Source of the DNA: Sulfurovum sp. TSL1
GTDB taxonomy: Bacteria; Campylobacterota; Campylobacteria; Campylobacterales; Sulfurovaceae
DNA: 64,000 nucleotides
Direction of reading: 5' to 3'
NCBI RefSeq assembly: GCF_019972135.1
Contig: NZ_BPFI01000002.1
Span: 1 to 64,000, forward strand
Each line of letters begins with the position of its first letter. Position 1 is the stretch's first letter. Position numbers and translations under genes: made by a program. Under the pieces are notes generated by a model. It was not told where the DNA came from, ran no database searches, and was given only the letters and a program-made list of their open reading frames with translations. Shown here piece after piece: positions 44,430 to 52,782 of this stretch.

Positions 44430-45350
44430 TTAGTTGATATAGGTCAAATATTTAATATAGTCAGGGTTCTTACCTGCCACTACATCAAAGTAGGCTGTTT
44501 GTAATTTTTCAGTGATAGGCCCTCTTGAACCTATACCGATGATACGGGCATCTACTTCACGGATCGGTGTGACCTCTGCAGCCGTTCCTGTTAAAAATGC
44601 TTCATCCGCGATGTAGACCTCTTCACGCGTAATGCGGCGTCTTTCCACTCTGATACCCATGTCATGTGCCAAGTCTATGATCGTTTGCTGCGTAATGGAC
44701 TCCAGTGAGTTGTCACTAGGAGGAGAGATAAGTACACCATCTCTTACCATGAAGAAAGCTGCACCCGATGCTTCAGCGATATACCCATGGTCATCTCTCA
44801 GCAATGCTTCATCGTATCCTGCTTCAACCGCTTCAAATTTCGCCATTTGGGAGTTAAGGTAGTTTGCTACTGCTTTGGCTTTACCCATTCCCGAGGTATT
44901 CGGTGTTCTTGTAACAGAAGTGATCTTGATACGCACACCTTTTTTGAGCCCCTCTTCTCCAAGATAGGCACCCCATTCCCATGCAGAGATAGATACATTG
45001 ACAGGACAGTCCTTATGGTAAAGCCCCATGACACCATATCCAAGATAAACCAGTGGTCTGATATAGGCACCGTTAAAGAGTTCATTTTTCTGTAAAAGTT
45101 CTACTTGTGCAGCGTTGAGTTCCTCTGCTGTATATGGTACATTCATCAGTGTCATTTTTGATGAGTTAAGAAGTCTTTTGGTGTGTTCTTTGAGTTTAAA
45201 GATTGCACATCTTCCATCGACTGTTTTGTAGGCTTTAGTTCCCTCTATAGCACCATTTCCGTAATGCAGTGTATGTGTAAGTACGTGAACCTTGGCATCA
45301 TCCCAAGGTACGAATTTGCCATCCATCCAGATGTATTTTGATTTGTTCAT
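44430..45350 (-). CDS. ilvE: branched-chain amino acid aminotransferase
   Basis: 306-aa fold-type IV PLP aminotransferase for leucine, isoleucine and valine. YIWMDGKFVPWDDAKVHVLTH at the N-terminus, GNGAIEGTKAY, PLP-site region VANYLNSQMAKFEA (lysine upstream in GKAKAVANY), and EEVYIADEAFLTGTAAEVTPI are all family motifs. I place the start at ATG 45350 (MNKSKYIW); the in-frame TTG at 45365 lies inside the TTGGAG that serves as ribosome binding site. Confidence 0.95.
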   Translation of the reverse strand: MNKSKYIWMDGKFVPWDDAKVHVLTHTLHYGNGAIEGTKAYKTVDGRCAIFKLKEHTKRLLNSSKMTLMNVPYTAEELNAAQVELLQKNELFNGAYIRPLVYLGYGVMGLYHKDCPVNVSISAWEWGAYLGEEGLKKGVRIKITSVTRTPNTSGMGKAKAVANYLNSQMAKFEAVEAGYDEALLRDDHGYIAEASGAAFFMVRDGVLISPPSDNSLESITQQTIIDLAHDMGIRVERRRITREEVYIADEAFLTGTAAEVTPIREVDARIIGIGSRGPITEKLQTAYFDVVAGKNPDYIKYLTYIN

Positions 45351-45572
45351 TGTTATTTGCTCCAAGAACTACTTTAGGGTAGTCAAAATTAATGAATTAT
45401 TTTAACCAAATTGTTGTTAATAGTGGGTTATCTGTTCCTTAGGTATTTGCGATGGTTGTGCATCATGCATATTTAGTCTATAGAGAGGTATGATTTTTTT
45501 CTGAAGTCACAAGTCGTTATAGATAAGATTGAGCAAAAACTATACAGAAGCTCTATCTCATATGATGACTTG

Positions 45573-45592
45573 CATGCTATACTTGTAGCATG
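45573..45592. promoter_or_regulatory. dyad overlapping -10 box of 45623 gene
   Basis: CATGCTA-TACTTG-TAGCATG, perfect 7-bp arms. A TATACT -10 candidate (45578-45583) lies in its left arm and loop, 40 bases before the ATG. Operator-like. Confidence 0.4.
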
Positions 45593-45622
45593 AATGTACA
45601 CTAAACATAAAGGTAAGGATGA

Positions 45623-46471
45623 ATGAAAGAATTTATTGAAGTATATCAAGAAAATAAGGAAGATATTGAAAAGTTTATCATGACAACGTTAAAAAACAAC
45701 GGATCGATCCTAGCAGAGAAATCAAAGAATTATAAAAAGACGTTTCAAACATTTCCATCAATGGAACTACTCTATATCACGGATAAGGACTTCAATCAAA
45801 CTTCTCCAAATATTTCCAGATATAAAACAGATGTATCGGAAGCGGGCAAGAACAGAGCCTATATGAGTACAAAAGTGATGCAAAGAGATGAAGAGTTTTC
45901 CATCAGTACTCCCTACATCAGTTCTGCAACGGGGCATACGTGTATTACTGTGATGAAAAAAGAAGAGGATCAGTATATTTTTATTGATTTTACACTCTCA
46001 GGACTACTTGGACGACTCGGTCTGGTAGAACTCAATCCGGCGTTCAACAGTTTTACACAGTTCTTTTATAAAGCCGTGGGTTTTTCACTCATGGCCTTTG
46101 CTTTTTTTGCCATTATGTATGCATTGATAGGCTATGCCTCAAGTATCTTTCTGGAAGGAAACTTCTCGCTTGATTCACTCTTTAAACCTATCGTTGCACT
46201 CACTTTGGGGCTTGCCATCTTTGACCTGGCCAAGACCATATTGGAAAGAGAGGTCTTTTTCAAAAATTACAGCAAAGTAGCTGAAGATGCAAATGTCCTG
46301 ACAAAGTTTTCTATCGCCATCATTATTGCACTTTCCATTGAAGCATTGATGGTAGTCTTTAAGATTGCATTACACGATTATTCACAGATGGTGCATGCCC
46401 TTTATCTTATACTGGGTATTGCTCTGATCATTATATCTCTGGGGGTCTATAGTTTTTTATCCAAAAAATAA
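45623..46471 (+). CDS. membrane protein with N-terminal PDC/Cache-like sensor region
   Basis: 282-aa protein. Residues 1-145 look like a small ligand-sensing PAS/Cache-type domain (ELLYITDKDFNQTSPNIS, SISTPYISSATGHTCITVMKK). The ~130 C-terminal residues contain four hydrophobic helices (about 147-172, 185-205, 225-248 and 256-278). There is no methyl-accepting, kinase or GGDEF output domain, and no signal peptide before the sensor region. Function unknown. The 257 bases upstream show no gene. Confidence 0.7.
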   Translation: MKEFIEVYQENKEDIEKFIMTTLKNNGSILAEKSKNYKKTFQTFPSMELLYITDKDFNQTSPNISRYKTDVSEAGKNRAYMSTKVMQRDEEFSISTPYISSATGHTCITVMKKEEDQYIFIDFTLSGLLGRLGLVELNPAFNSFTQFFYKAVGFSLMAFAFFAIMYALIGYASSIFLEGNFSLDSLFKPIVALTLGLAIFDLAKTILEREVFFKNYSKVAEDANVLTKFSIAIIIALSIEALMVVFKIALHDYSQMVHALYLILGIALIIISLGVYSFLSKK

Positions 46472-46636
46472 ACTGGATGGTGAGAGATCTGAAACTTTAA
46501 CATAGCGTTTTGTGATCCAGCCGAATTCAAAACAGGAGGAACCGTATGAAGAAAGGTCATATACGGGGCTTCCTTCATAGTATGCATCAAACGTTACTGT
46601 GATGCTTTTCTCTCCATGACACAAGATAAAATACAT
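46457..46636 (-). CDS. possible small protein (59 aa), low confidence
   Basis: An ORF from ATG 46636, preceded by ATGGAGTTTTG, overlaps the last 15 bases of the converging membrane-protein gene. The sequence is balanced and aromatic-rich (TVTFDAYYEGSPVYDLSSYG, FGWITKRYVKVSDLSPS), more protein-like than a typical shadow ORF, and it fills an otherwise empty 232-base gap. No family recognised. Confidence 0.35.
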   Translation of the reverse strand: MYFILCHGEKSITVTFDAYYEGSPVYDLSSYGSSCFEFGWITKRYVKVSDLSPSSLFFG

Positions 46637-46668
46637 CAAAACTCCATTACCTTTTATCCCCAATTTGC

Positions 46669-46674
46669 TATAAT
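46669..46674 (+). promoter_or_regulatory. -10 box for aldehyde dehydrogenase gene
   Basis: TATAAT in TTGCTATAATCAA, 30 bases before the ATG at 46704; GAAGGTAGATCTC is the ribosome binding site. Confidence 0.6.
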
Positions 46675-46703
46675 CAAACAATTTCAGAAAGAAGGTAGAT
46701 CTC

Positions 46704-48131
46704 ATGTCTAACATAGCTCAAGCAAAAATCTTTTTTGGTTCCGCCGAAGAGAACAAAGAAGTACAACAGGAACGTAAGAGTCCTTTTGATGGTACGGTTG
46801 TCAGTGCTGCACCGGTTTGTGATGCAGAAGATACGTTTAAGGCACTTAAGATCGCCAAAGCTGCAAGTAAAGCAGCAGCAAGATCGCCATTGTCCCAGCG
46901 TATCTTATGGTTGGAGGATGTGGCTAAAAGGCTTATGGAAGAGAAAGAAGCTTTTGCTTTGATGCTGGCTAAAGAGGTAGCCAAACCCATCGCATTTTCA
47001 CGTATTGAGGTAGAACGGTGTGTGGAAACGATCAAGATCACAGCCATGGAACTTGCAAATCTTTCAGGGGAAACACTGCCTACGGACATTATGCCCAGCG
47101 GCAAGAAAACATTGGCCTATTTTAAACGGGAACCTGTAGGGGTCGTTGCATGCATCACACCGTTTAATTTTCCTCTGAATCTTGTGGCACATAAGATAGC
47201 ACCGGCATTGGGAGCAGGCAATGCAGTAGTATTGAAACCTACACCTGAAGCACCTATGACAGCCTATATGTTCGCAAGGCTTTTTGTCGATTCCCCCTAT
47301 GCGATTCAAGATGCGCTGAGCGTGGTCTATGGTGATGCTGAGGTAGGTTCGGCACTGGTCCAAAGTGATATTCCAAGAGTGATCAGTTTTACAGGTTCAG
47401 TACCTGTAGGAAACATCATTACCAAACAGGCGGGGATTAAGAAGGTAAGCCTCGAACTGGGTGGCAATGCTGCAACCTACGTCGATAAAAGTGCTGATCT
47501 GGCGCTTGCTGCAGCACGTTGTGCGTTTGGTGCTTTTTACAACTCCGGACAAGTCTGTATTTCTCTGCAGCGTATCTATGTGAATGAAGAGGTGTATGAT
47601 GCGTTTGCAGAGCTGCTCGCGAAAGAGACAAAAAAACTGAAAGTGGGCTCGCCTTACGAGGAAGATACCTTTATGGGACCACTGATAGATGATGAGTCCC
47701 GAGAGAGGGCGAAGTCATGGGTCGCATCAGCGAAAGAGGAAGGTGCAAAAGTGATTGCGGGGGGTGAAGAGATCGATGGTATCTTCCCTCCAACGGTCAT
47801 GGCGGATGTCACAGATGAGATGAAGATCATCTGTGAGGAGGTTTTTGCTCCTATCGTCAGTTTGGTAGCCGTACCTGACTATGAAACAGCCGTGGAGAAA
47901 ATGAATGATTCACCGTACGGCCTGCAGTTCTCTATTTTCACCAATGATCTCAAAATCACACAGCGATTTATAGAAGATGCAGAGTGCGGCGGTGTAGTGG
48001 TCAATGACATCCCAACGCTTCGTTTTGATGTACAGCCTTATGGGGGTGCTAAACTTTCGGGTGTAGGAAGAGAAGGTCCGAAGTGGGCACTTGAAGAGTT
48101 TACAGAAATCAAATCCGTTGTTATTTGTTAG
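46704..48131 (+). CDS. NAD(P)-dependent aldehyde dehydrogenase
   Basis: 475-aa member of the aldehyde dehydrogenase superfamily. Oxyanion Asn154 in TPFNFPLN, cofactor lysine in VVLKPTPEAP, general base Glu251 in LELGGN and nucleophile Cys285 in NSGQVCISLQR are all present, followed by EEVFAPIVS. It is nearest in flavour to lactaldehyde/succinate-semialdehyde-like or GapN-like enzymes, but the substrate cannot be fixed. Monocistronic-looking, with its own promoter. Confidence 0.9.
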   Translation: MSNIAQAKIFFGSAEENKEVQQERKSPFDGTVVSAAPVCDAEDTFKALKIAKAASKAAARSPLSQRILWLEDVAKRLMEEKEAFALMLAKEVAKPIAFSRIEVERCVETIKITAMELANLSGETLPTDIMPSGKKTLAYFKREPVGVVACITPFNFPLNLVAHKIAPALGAGNAVVLKPTPEAPMTAYMFARLFVDSPYAIQDALSVVYGDAEVGSALVQSDIPRVISFTGSVPVGNIITKQAGIKKVSLELGGNAATYVDKSADLALAAARCAFGAFYNSGQVCISLQRIYVNEEVYDAFAELLAKETKKLKVGSPYEEDTFMGPLIDDESRERAKSWVASAKEEGAKVIAGGEEIDGIFPPTVMADVTDEMKIICEEVFAPIVSLVAVPDYETAVEKMNDSPYGLQFSIFTNDLKITQRFIEDAECGGVVVNDIPTLRFDVQPYGGAKLSGVGREGPKWALEEFTEIKSVVIC

Positions 48132-48222
48132 GTATCACCCTATTTTTACCTGAAGAAATTTAGCTCGATTGTGATATCGTTATGTACAATTTAAAGAAGA
48201 AGAATAGTTAAAAAGGATCTCT

Positions 48223-48702
48223 ATGGATGTTATGTTTCAACCAGGTTTTTTAGGCACGAGAGCACCACTGTTTATGGATATCGTATCCGTCATTGTGGCA
48301 TTGTTGCCTTTCCTCATATATGGCGCGATCATGCTCGCAAAGAAAAAGAATTACACTGCACATGAAAAGGTACAGAAACTTCTTTTTATCGTTTCTGTAC
48401 TCGTAGTAGGGTTTTTTGAGTATGGTGTCCGTATGGAGGGTGGGTATAAAAACCTGATGGAAGGCAGTTCTGTATCACATGATTATCTTCTGTATGTGCT
48501 TATTTTTCATATCATTATCTCAGTCGTAACATTGATTTTATGGATCATCACGCTCTATCGCGGAAATCGTTATAAAAAACAAGCTACACTTCCGGGACTT
48601 TACTCAAAAGCACACAAACAAGATGGACAACGGACCTTTGTAGGGATTATACTCACCATGTTGACAGGTGGATGGGTGTATGCATTGCTTTTTGTATTTT
48701 AA
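48223..48702 (+). CDS. DUF420-family membrane protein
   Basis: 159-aa protein with four hydrophobic helices. The opening PGFLGTRAPLFMDIVSVI is the signature of DUF420 proteins, some of which (CtaM) help assemble heme-copper oxidases in Gram-positive bacteria. Conserved histidines occur in HEKVQ, SHDYLLY and IFHIIIS. A role in respiratory complex assembly is plausible here but not shown. AAAAAGGATCTCT precedes the ATG; the stop shares its last base with the next start. Confidence 0.8.
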   Translation: MDVMFQPGFLGTRAPLFMDIVSVIVALLPFLIYGAIMLAKKKNYTAHEKVQKLLFIVSVLVVGFFEYGVRMEGGYKNLMEGSSVSHDYLLYVLIFHIIISVVTLILWIITLYRGNRYKKQATLPGLYSKAHKQDGQRTFVGIILTMLTGGWVYALLFVF

Positions 48703-49148
48703 TGATGAAAAAGGTCGCAATTTCTGCTTGTCTTTTAGGTGAAAAATGTCGATATGATGCTACGGACAATAAAGATGAAGCTCTTTTAAAAAAGCTTCAG
48801 GGCATGCAGCTTATCCCTTTTTGTCCTGAAGATGCTGCTTTTGGGACACCTCGTCCTACCATGGACCTTATCAGAACAGAAGAGGGTGACAGAGCATTCT
48901 CCAATGTAAATGGAGAGGACCTTTCTGCGCCTGTCGTTGAGTATGCTACAGCGTTTTTTGAGAGTCATCGAGATTTGGATCTCTTTATAGGGAAGGACAG
49001 AAGCCCAAGCTGTGGTGTATGTTCTGCAAGAGTGTATGATGAAGAGAAAAACTTGCTCACCGCAAAGGCATCAGGTCTTATGGCAAAAGAAGCCATCAAA
49101 CGAAAGATACGCTGTATCGATGCTGAAGATTTTAGGGGATTAGTATGA
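48702..49148 (+). CDS. DUF523-family protein
   Basis: 148-aa protein of the DUF523 family, recognised by VAISACLLGEKCRYDATDN at the start, FCPEDAAFGTPRP in the middle, and KDRSPSCGVCSARVYD. The conserved cysteines suggest a metal- or sulfur-related chemistry, but no function is established. I place the start at ATG 48702, sharing one base with the DUF420 stop; ATG 48705 is equally possible. The longer frame starting at 48672 would lie inside the upstream gene. Confidence 0.85.
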   Translation: MMKKVAISACLLGEKCRYDATDNKDEALLKKLQGMQLIPFCPEDAAFGTPRPTMDLIRTEEGDRAFSNVNGEDLSAPVVEYATAFFESHRDLDLFIGKDRSPSCGVCSARVYDEEKNLLTAKASGLMAKEAIKRKIRCIDAEDFRGLV

Positions 49149-49181
49149 GAAGAATTAAAATTCACTGCAGTGAGGCACTAA

Positions 49182-50630
49182 ATGCCGAATCGTAGAATAT
49201 TATGGATAGTACTGTTCAGTACACTTTTTTTAGCGGCAAATACACAACAGGGGAATGGCACCAAAGAAGCCATCGTTAAGATCTACACTGCGGCAAAAGT
49301 ACCTAACTACCAAGAGCCATGGAGCAGTTCAATGCGCAGCAGTACAGGTTCCGGTGCCATCATAGAGGGTGGGTACATTCTGACGAATGCGCATGTCGTA
49401 GCCAACCAGGCTTTTATAGAGGTACAGCGTTACGGACAGCGAAAACGCTATATTGCCAAAGTACATGCGGTGTCCCATCAGGCTGACCTAGCACTCTTGA
49501 AAGTAGAGGAAGAAGCATTTTTTGAAGGGGTCAAACCACTGACGTTCGGTTCGCTTCCAAAAGTGGAACAGAAAATTGTTGTGTATGGATATCCTATGGG
49601 AGGAAGTACGCTTTCTGCGACGATCGGAGTGGTTTCACGGGTAGAACATCATACCTATGCGCACAGCGGGGAGTCTTTTTTAGCCGTGCAGGTCGATGCT
49701 GCCGTGAATCCCGGGAATTCCGGCGGTCCGGCACTCTCTAACAGAAAGATCGTCGGTGTCGTGATGCAAATGATCAGCAAGTCTCAGAATATCGGCTACC
49801 TGGTCCCTGTGAATATCGTGAAACACTTCATAAAAGACATGAAAGACGGAAAATATGACGGTTTTGCAGACCTGGGCTTGGGTACACAAAAACTGGAAAA
49901 TCCTGCCATAAGACGCTATTATGGGCTTGATGATCATATCAGCGGCATACTGATCGCAAAAGTGGTCTATCATTCACCACTTGCGGGATTACTGAAAGAG
50001 GGTGATATCTTAACGGCAGTAGACGGGCATAATGTTGAAAATGACGGTACGGTAGAGTTCAGAAAACATGAATTTACCCACTATCAGCATTTTGTAGATG
50101 CGTATCAAATGGGTGAGAAAGTGAAATTTGATATCATCCGTGATAAGAAACATATACAGGTTGAGGCACCTTTAAAGTACGTTGCAGATGATATGTATCT
50201 TGTCAAGACGACACGTTATGATACGATGCCAAGGTATTTTGTGTACGGCGGATATGTCTTTTCTCCGTTGACCAGAAACCTCATTGTATCGACAAACCGA
50301 AACCGTTTAACACTGAGCTATTTGGCAGGGAAATGGCAGGAAGAAGATAAAAGCGAAGTGGTGGTCCTGCTGAAAGTATTGGCTTCAGATATGAGCAGGG
50401 GAGACAATGATTTTGCAATGTGGCCCATAGATAAGGTGAATGGAGAGAGCTTTAAAGACTTTAAAGAGTTTTATGAAAAGATGAAAACTGCAAAAAGTGA
50501 CTATATTGTGTTGGAAGATACAGACGGGGTTAAAGTGATCATTGACCGAAAAGAAGCCCAGGTGAAACAGGATACCATACTGAATAAATATAATATAGAG
50601 TTCGACAGGTCGATAGATCTAAGAGAGTAG
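49182..50630 (+). CDS. HtrA/DegP-like periplasmic serine protease
   Basis: 482-aa exported trypsin-like protease. After a signal peptide (about 1-20) the catalytic triad is His71 (TNAHVV), Asp102 (HQADLALL) and Ser180 (NPGNSGGPAL). A PDZ domain follows (about 225-320, SGILIAKVVYHSPLAGLLKEGDI), then a further C-terminal region that may be a second, degenerate PDZ. Likely role is quality control of envelope proteins. Start ATG 49182 has only a weak GTGAGG. The stop abuts the convergent 69-aa gene. Confidence 0.88.
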   Translation: MPNRRILWIVLFSTLFLAANTQQGNGTKEAIVKIYTAAKVPNYQEPWSSSMRSSTGSGAIIEGGYILTNAHVVANQAFIEVQRYGQRKRYIAKVHAVSHQADLALLKVEEEAFFEGVKPLTFGSLPKVEQKIVVYGYPMGGSTLSATIGVVSRVEHHTYAHSGESFLAVQVDAAVNPGNSGGPALSNRKIVGVVMQMISKSQNIGYLVPVNIVKHFIKDMKDGKYDGFADLGLGTQKLENPAIRRYYGLDDHISGILIAKVVYHSPLAGLLKEGDILTAVDGHNVENDGTVEFRKHEFTHYQHFVDAYQMGEKVKFDIIRDKKHIQVEAPLKYVADDMYLVKTTRYDTMPRYFVYGGYVFSPLTRNLIVSTNRNRLTLSYLAGKWQEEDKSEVVVLLKVLASDMSRGDNDFAMWPIDKVNGESFKDFKEFYEKMKTAKSDYIVLEDTDGVKVIIDRKEAQVKQDTILNKYNIEFDRSIDLRE

Positions 50631-50840
50631 TTATTCATACTTTTTAAACTGCTGCAGCCACTCTTTGTCTTCTTCACTGAGTGTTCCGACTCTTTCGAGA
50701 AGTTTTTTCTTGGTAGCAATAAGATCGTCTATCTCAAGATAAGCTAAAAGGGCAGGGTTGATGGTTGTCTCTTCTCTGCCATATGCGATCAGTGTTTCGA
50801 TATCTGCCAGTAATTCTTCTTTGGTGTGTTTATCTACCAT
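50631..50840 (-). CDS. small conserved-type helical protein, 69 aa
   Basis: 69-aa, charged and largely helical protein (KEELLADIETLIAYGREE, then DDLIATKKKLLERVGTLSEEDKEWLQQFKKYE). AAAAGGAGAAATT directly precedes the ATG, giving strong support for translation. No domain recognised; a cytosolic adaptor or regulator is as much as can be guessed. Ends one base beyond the convergent protease stop. Confidence 0.7.
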   Translation of the reverse strand: MVDKHTKEELLADIETLIAYGREETTINPALLAYLEIDDLIATKKKLLERVGTLSEEDKEWLQQFKKYE

Positions 50841-50849
50841 AATTTCTCC

Positions 50850-50951
50850 TTTTGAAGAAGCAAAGCTACTTCAAAATTCCTCTCACTTTTGGCTAAAGAC
50901 TTATGCAGGAAATCACTAAATGATTTCTCGTAGAAGCTTTGCCTTTGGCAA
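50850..50951. repeat. cluster of three intergenic hairpins upstream of bcp (possible dispersed repeat)
   Basis: Hairpin 1, TTTTGAAG/CTTCAAAA, spans 50850-50876. Hairpin 2, GAAATCA-CTAAA-TGATTTC, spans 50909-50927. Hairpin 3, TTGCC-TTT-GGCAA, spans 50939-50951 and is followed on the plus strand by GAGTTTTTT. All lie between the 69-aa gene start and bcp. The GC-TTT-GC style loops resemble those at 29589-29601. Confidence 0.45.
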
Positions 50952-51007
50952 GAGTTTTTTACATTTATTTGTTATACTACCCAAAAAGAAATAATAAAGG
51001 ATAGAAT

Positions 51008-51478
51008 ATGTTAGAAGTAGGAGCACAAGTACCGGATTTTTGTTTACCCAACCAGGATGAAGAAGAGATCTGTTTGAGAGACATTAAAGGAAAGTGGATC
51101 GTACTTTATTTTTATCCAAAGGACAACACACCCGGATGTACAACAGAAGCCTGTGATTTCACAGCGGCACTTCCGGATTTTACGGATTTGGATGCTATTG
51201 TTTTAGGGGTAAGTCCTGATTCTCCCAAAAAACACAGAAACTTCATAGAAAAGAAAGACTTAAAGATCACACTCTTGGCAGATGAAGAGAAAGAACTCTG
51301 TAATCTTTTTGGTGTCTGGCAGTTGAAAAAGTTCATGGGCAAAGAGTATATGGGTGTGGTACGTTCCACTTTCATAATAGACCCTGACGGAAAAGTAGCG
51401 GCAACTTGGACAAAAGTAAAAGTCAAAGAACATGTGGATGCGGTAAAGGCTAAACTCCAAGAGCTTCAAAACGTATAA
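51008..51478 (+). CDS. bcp: thioredoxin-dependent peroxiredoxin, Bcp/PrxQ type
   Basis: 156-aa peroxiredoxin reducing hydroperoxides with thiols. Peroxidatic Cys44 and resolving Cys49 are in DNTPGCTTEACDF, the four-residue spacing typical of Bcp. LYFYPKDNTPGC and VRSTFIIDPDG complete the family pattern. TATACT at 50973-50978 is a likely -10 box and AAAGGATAGAAT the ribosome binding site. Partner thioredoxin is encoded 13 kb away. Confidence 0.94.
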   Translation: MLEVGAQVPDFCLPNQDEEEICLRDIKGKWIVLYFYPKDNTPGCTTEACDFTAALPDFTDLDAIVLGVSPDSPKKHRNFIEKKDLKITLLADEEKELCNLFGVWQLKKFMGKEYMGVVRSTFIIDPDGKVAATWTKVKVKEHVDAVKAKLQELQNV

Positions 51479-51486
51479 CACTGCTT

Positions 51487-51512
51487 GAACAAGGGTAGAC
51501 CTTGTTCTTATC
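51487..51512 (+). terminator. terminator after bcp
   Basis: GAACAAGG-GTAGA-CCTTGTTC, perfect 8-bp stem, followed by TTATCTTTCC. Confidence 0.75.
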
Positions 51513-51551
51513 TTTCCTCTCCTTTTTAGAAAATCTTAAAGATCATTTCGG

Positions 51552-51557
51552 TATAAT
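51552..51557 (+). promoter_or_regulatory. -10 box for rpsB-tsf
   Basis: TATAAT in CGGTATAATCGCG, immediately downstream of the bcp terminator and 276 bases before rpsB. Confidence 0.6.
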
Positions 51558-51563
51558 CGCGTT

Positions 51564-51832
51564 CCTTATTCGAGAGGATAATGGAAATACACATGTAGTT
51601 ATTCCTTGCACGGTTGTGTGATTCTGAATTTAGAATTGACATTGAGGACTACAGCGGATCAAACCTAGTGATGAAGCATATGCTTTTAACTGAGCTTTTA
51701 CATATAAATACGATCAGTCGTATGAGCCTACTGCTGAAGTAGTCTTAGTGACAACGTAGTTTTTCGAGCTTTGCTCAAAAAGCGTCTTATGATAAAAAAG
51801 TTCTATTATGATTATATACCAAGGAGAAACTT
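51564..51832 (+). promoter_or_regulatory. long structured rpsB leader
   Basis: About 270 bases without an ORF between the promoter and rpsB. It contains several local stems, the 50-nt structured element (51706-51755), and a GAGC-TTT-GCTC hairpin flanked by T/A runs (about 51763-51781) that resembles an attenuator. A second AT-rich region (TATGATTATATACC) with AAGGAGAAACTT precedes the ATG. Feedback control by S2, known for rpsB leaders in other bacteria, would be a natural hypothesis; nothing here proves it. Confidence 0.5.
51706..51755 (+). repeat. 50-nt structured element, copy 2 (rpsB leader)
   Basis: Partner of the minus-strand copy at 11189-11238. Stem 1 is ATACGA/TCGTAT with loop TCAG (51708-51723). 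Stem 2 is CTACT/AGTAG with loop GCTGA (51728-51742). Stem 3 is GTC/GAC with loop TTAGT (51742-51752). Nine bases differ from copy 1: four form two compensatory base-pair swaps, one is a G-T to A-T change, three are in loops and one lies outside the stems. It lies 77 bases before rpsB, in the sense orientation. Confidence 0.65.
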
Positions 51833-52780
51833 ATGGTAACAATGAAAGACTTACTCGAATGTGGTGTACACTTCGGGCACCAAACAAGAAGATGGAATCC
51901 AAAAATGAAGAAATTCATTTTCGGTGCAAGAAAGAACATCTACATCATCGACCTTCAAAAAACACTTAGATACTTCAAATATACTTACAACATTGTAAGA
52001 GATGCAGCAGCTGAAGGACAAACAGTACTTTTCGTAGGTACTAAAAAACAAGCTAGACAAGCGATCAAAGAGCATGCTGAAAGATGTGGTATGCCTTACG
52101 TTTCAACTAGATGGTTAGGTGGAATGTTGACAAACTACCCAACAATGAAAAAATCGATCAGAAAACTTGAGATCATCGAGCAAATGGAAGAGACTGGACA
52201 GATCAATCTTTTGACTAAAAAAGAAGCATTGATGCTTAAGAGAAAAAAAGAGAAGTTAAGCTCTTACCTCGAAGGTTTCAGACACATGAAAAAACTTCCG
52301 GACATGATGTTCGTTATCGATTCTGTGAAAGAACACATTGCTGTGAAAGAAGCAAGAAGACTTGGTATGAAAGTTGTTGCACCACTTGATACGAACTGTG
52401 ATCCGGATATGGTTGATTATCCAATTCCTGGAAATGATGATGCTATCCGTTCTATCAACCTTTTCTGTCAAGAGATGGCTGAAGCGATCATCGAAGGTAA
52501 AGCGGCATATGCTGAAGCGACTGGCCAAGCGGTTGAAGAAGTAGCAACAAGTGAAGAAGTAGCAGAAGTGATGGCTGAGGCAGCATCTGAGGAAGTTGAA
52601 GTATCTGAAGCAGATGATTTCACAAAACTTACAGGTATCGGTAAAGTGGGTAATGAAAAGTTGATCGAAGCAGGTATCACTACTTATGCACAAATTGCTA
52701 ACCTAAGTGAAGAAGAAGCTGCTGATTTTAAAGTGAAAGCTGAAGCGATCGCTGAAGCAAAAGAATTGGCGGGAGCGTAA
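51833..52780 (+). CDS. rpsB: 30S ribosomal protein S2 with C-terminal helix-hairpin-helix-like extension
   Basis: 315-aa S2. Residues 1-~225 are standard S2 ([20 protein letters not shown] start, [32 protein letters not shown]). An acidic Glu/Ala/Val linker follows (about 228-260), then ~55 residues reading [20 protein letters not shown] and [17 protein letters not shown]. This is a helix-hairpin-helix-type domain that elsewhere is appended to L21 and other proteins. Ordinary bacterial S2 lacks this tail. AAGGAGAAACTT precedes the ATG. tsf follows after two bases. Confidence 0.95.
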   Translation: MVTMKDLLECGVHFGHQTRRWNPKMKKFIFGARKNIYIIDLQKTLRYFKYTYNIVRDAAAEGQTVLFVGTKKQARQAIKEHAERCGMPYVSTRWLGGMLTNYPTMKKSIRKLEIIEQMEETGQINLLTKKEALMLKRKKEKLSSYLEGFRHMKKLPDMMFVIDSVKEHIAVKEARRLGMKVVAPLDTNCDPDMVDYPIPGNDDAIRSINLFCQEMAEAIIEGKAAYAEATGQAVEEVATSEEVAEVMAEAASEEVEVSEADDFTKLTGIGKVGNEKLIEAGITTYAQIANLSEEEAADFKVKAEAIAEAKELAGA

Positions 52781-52782
52781 TC

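Noticed and set aside
51564-51832. tRNA gene in the long rpsB leader
   Set aside because: No T-loop consensus or acceptor stem pairing could be found; the hairpins do not form a cloverleaf. No tRNA was found in the other intergenic gaps either.
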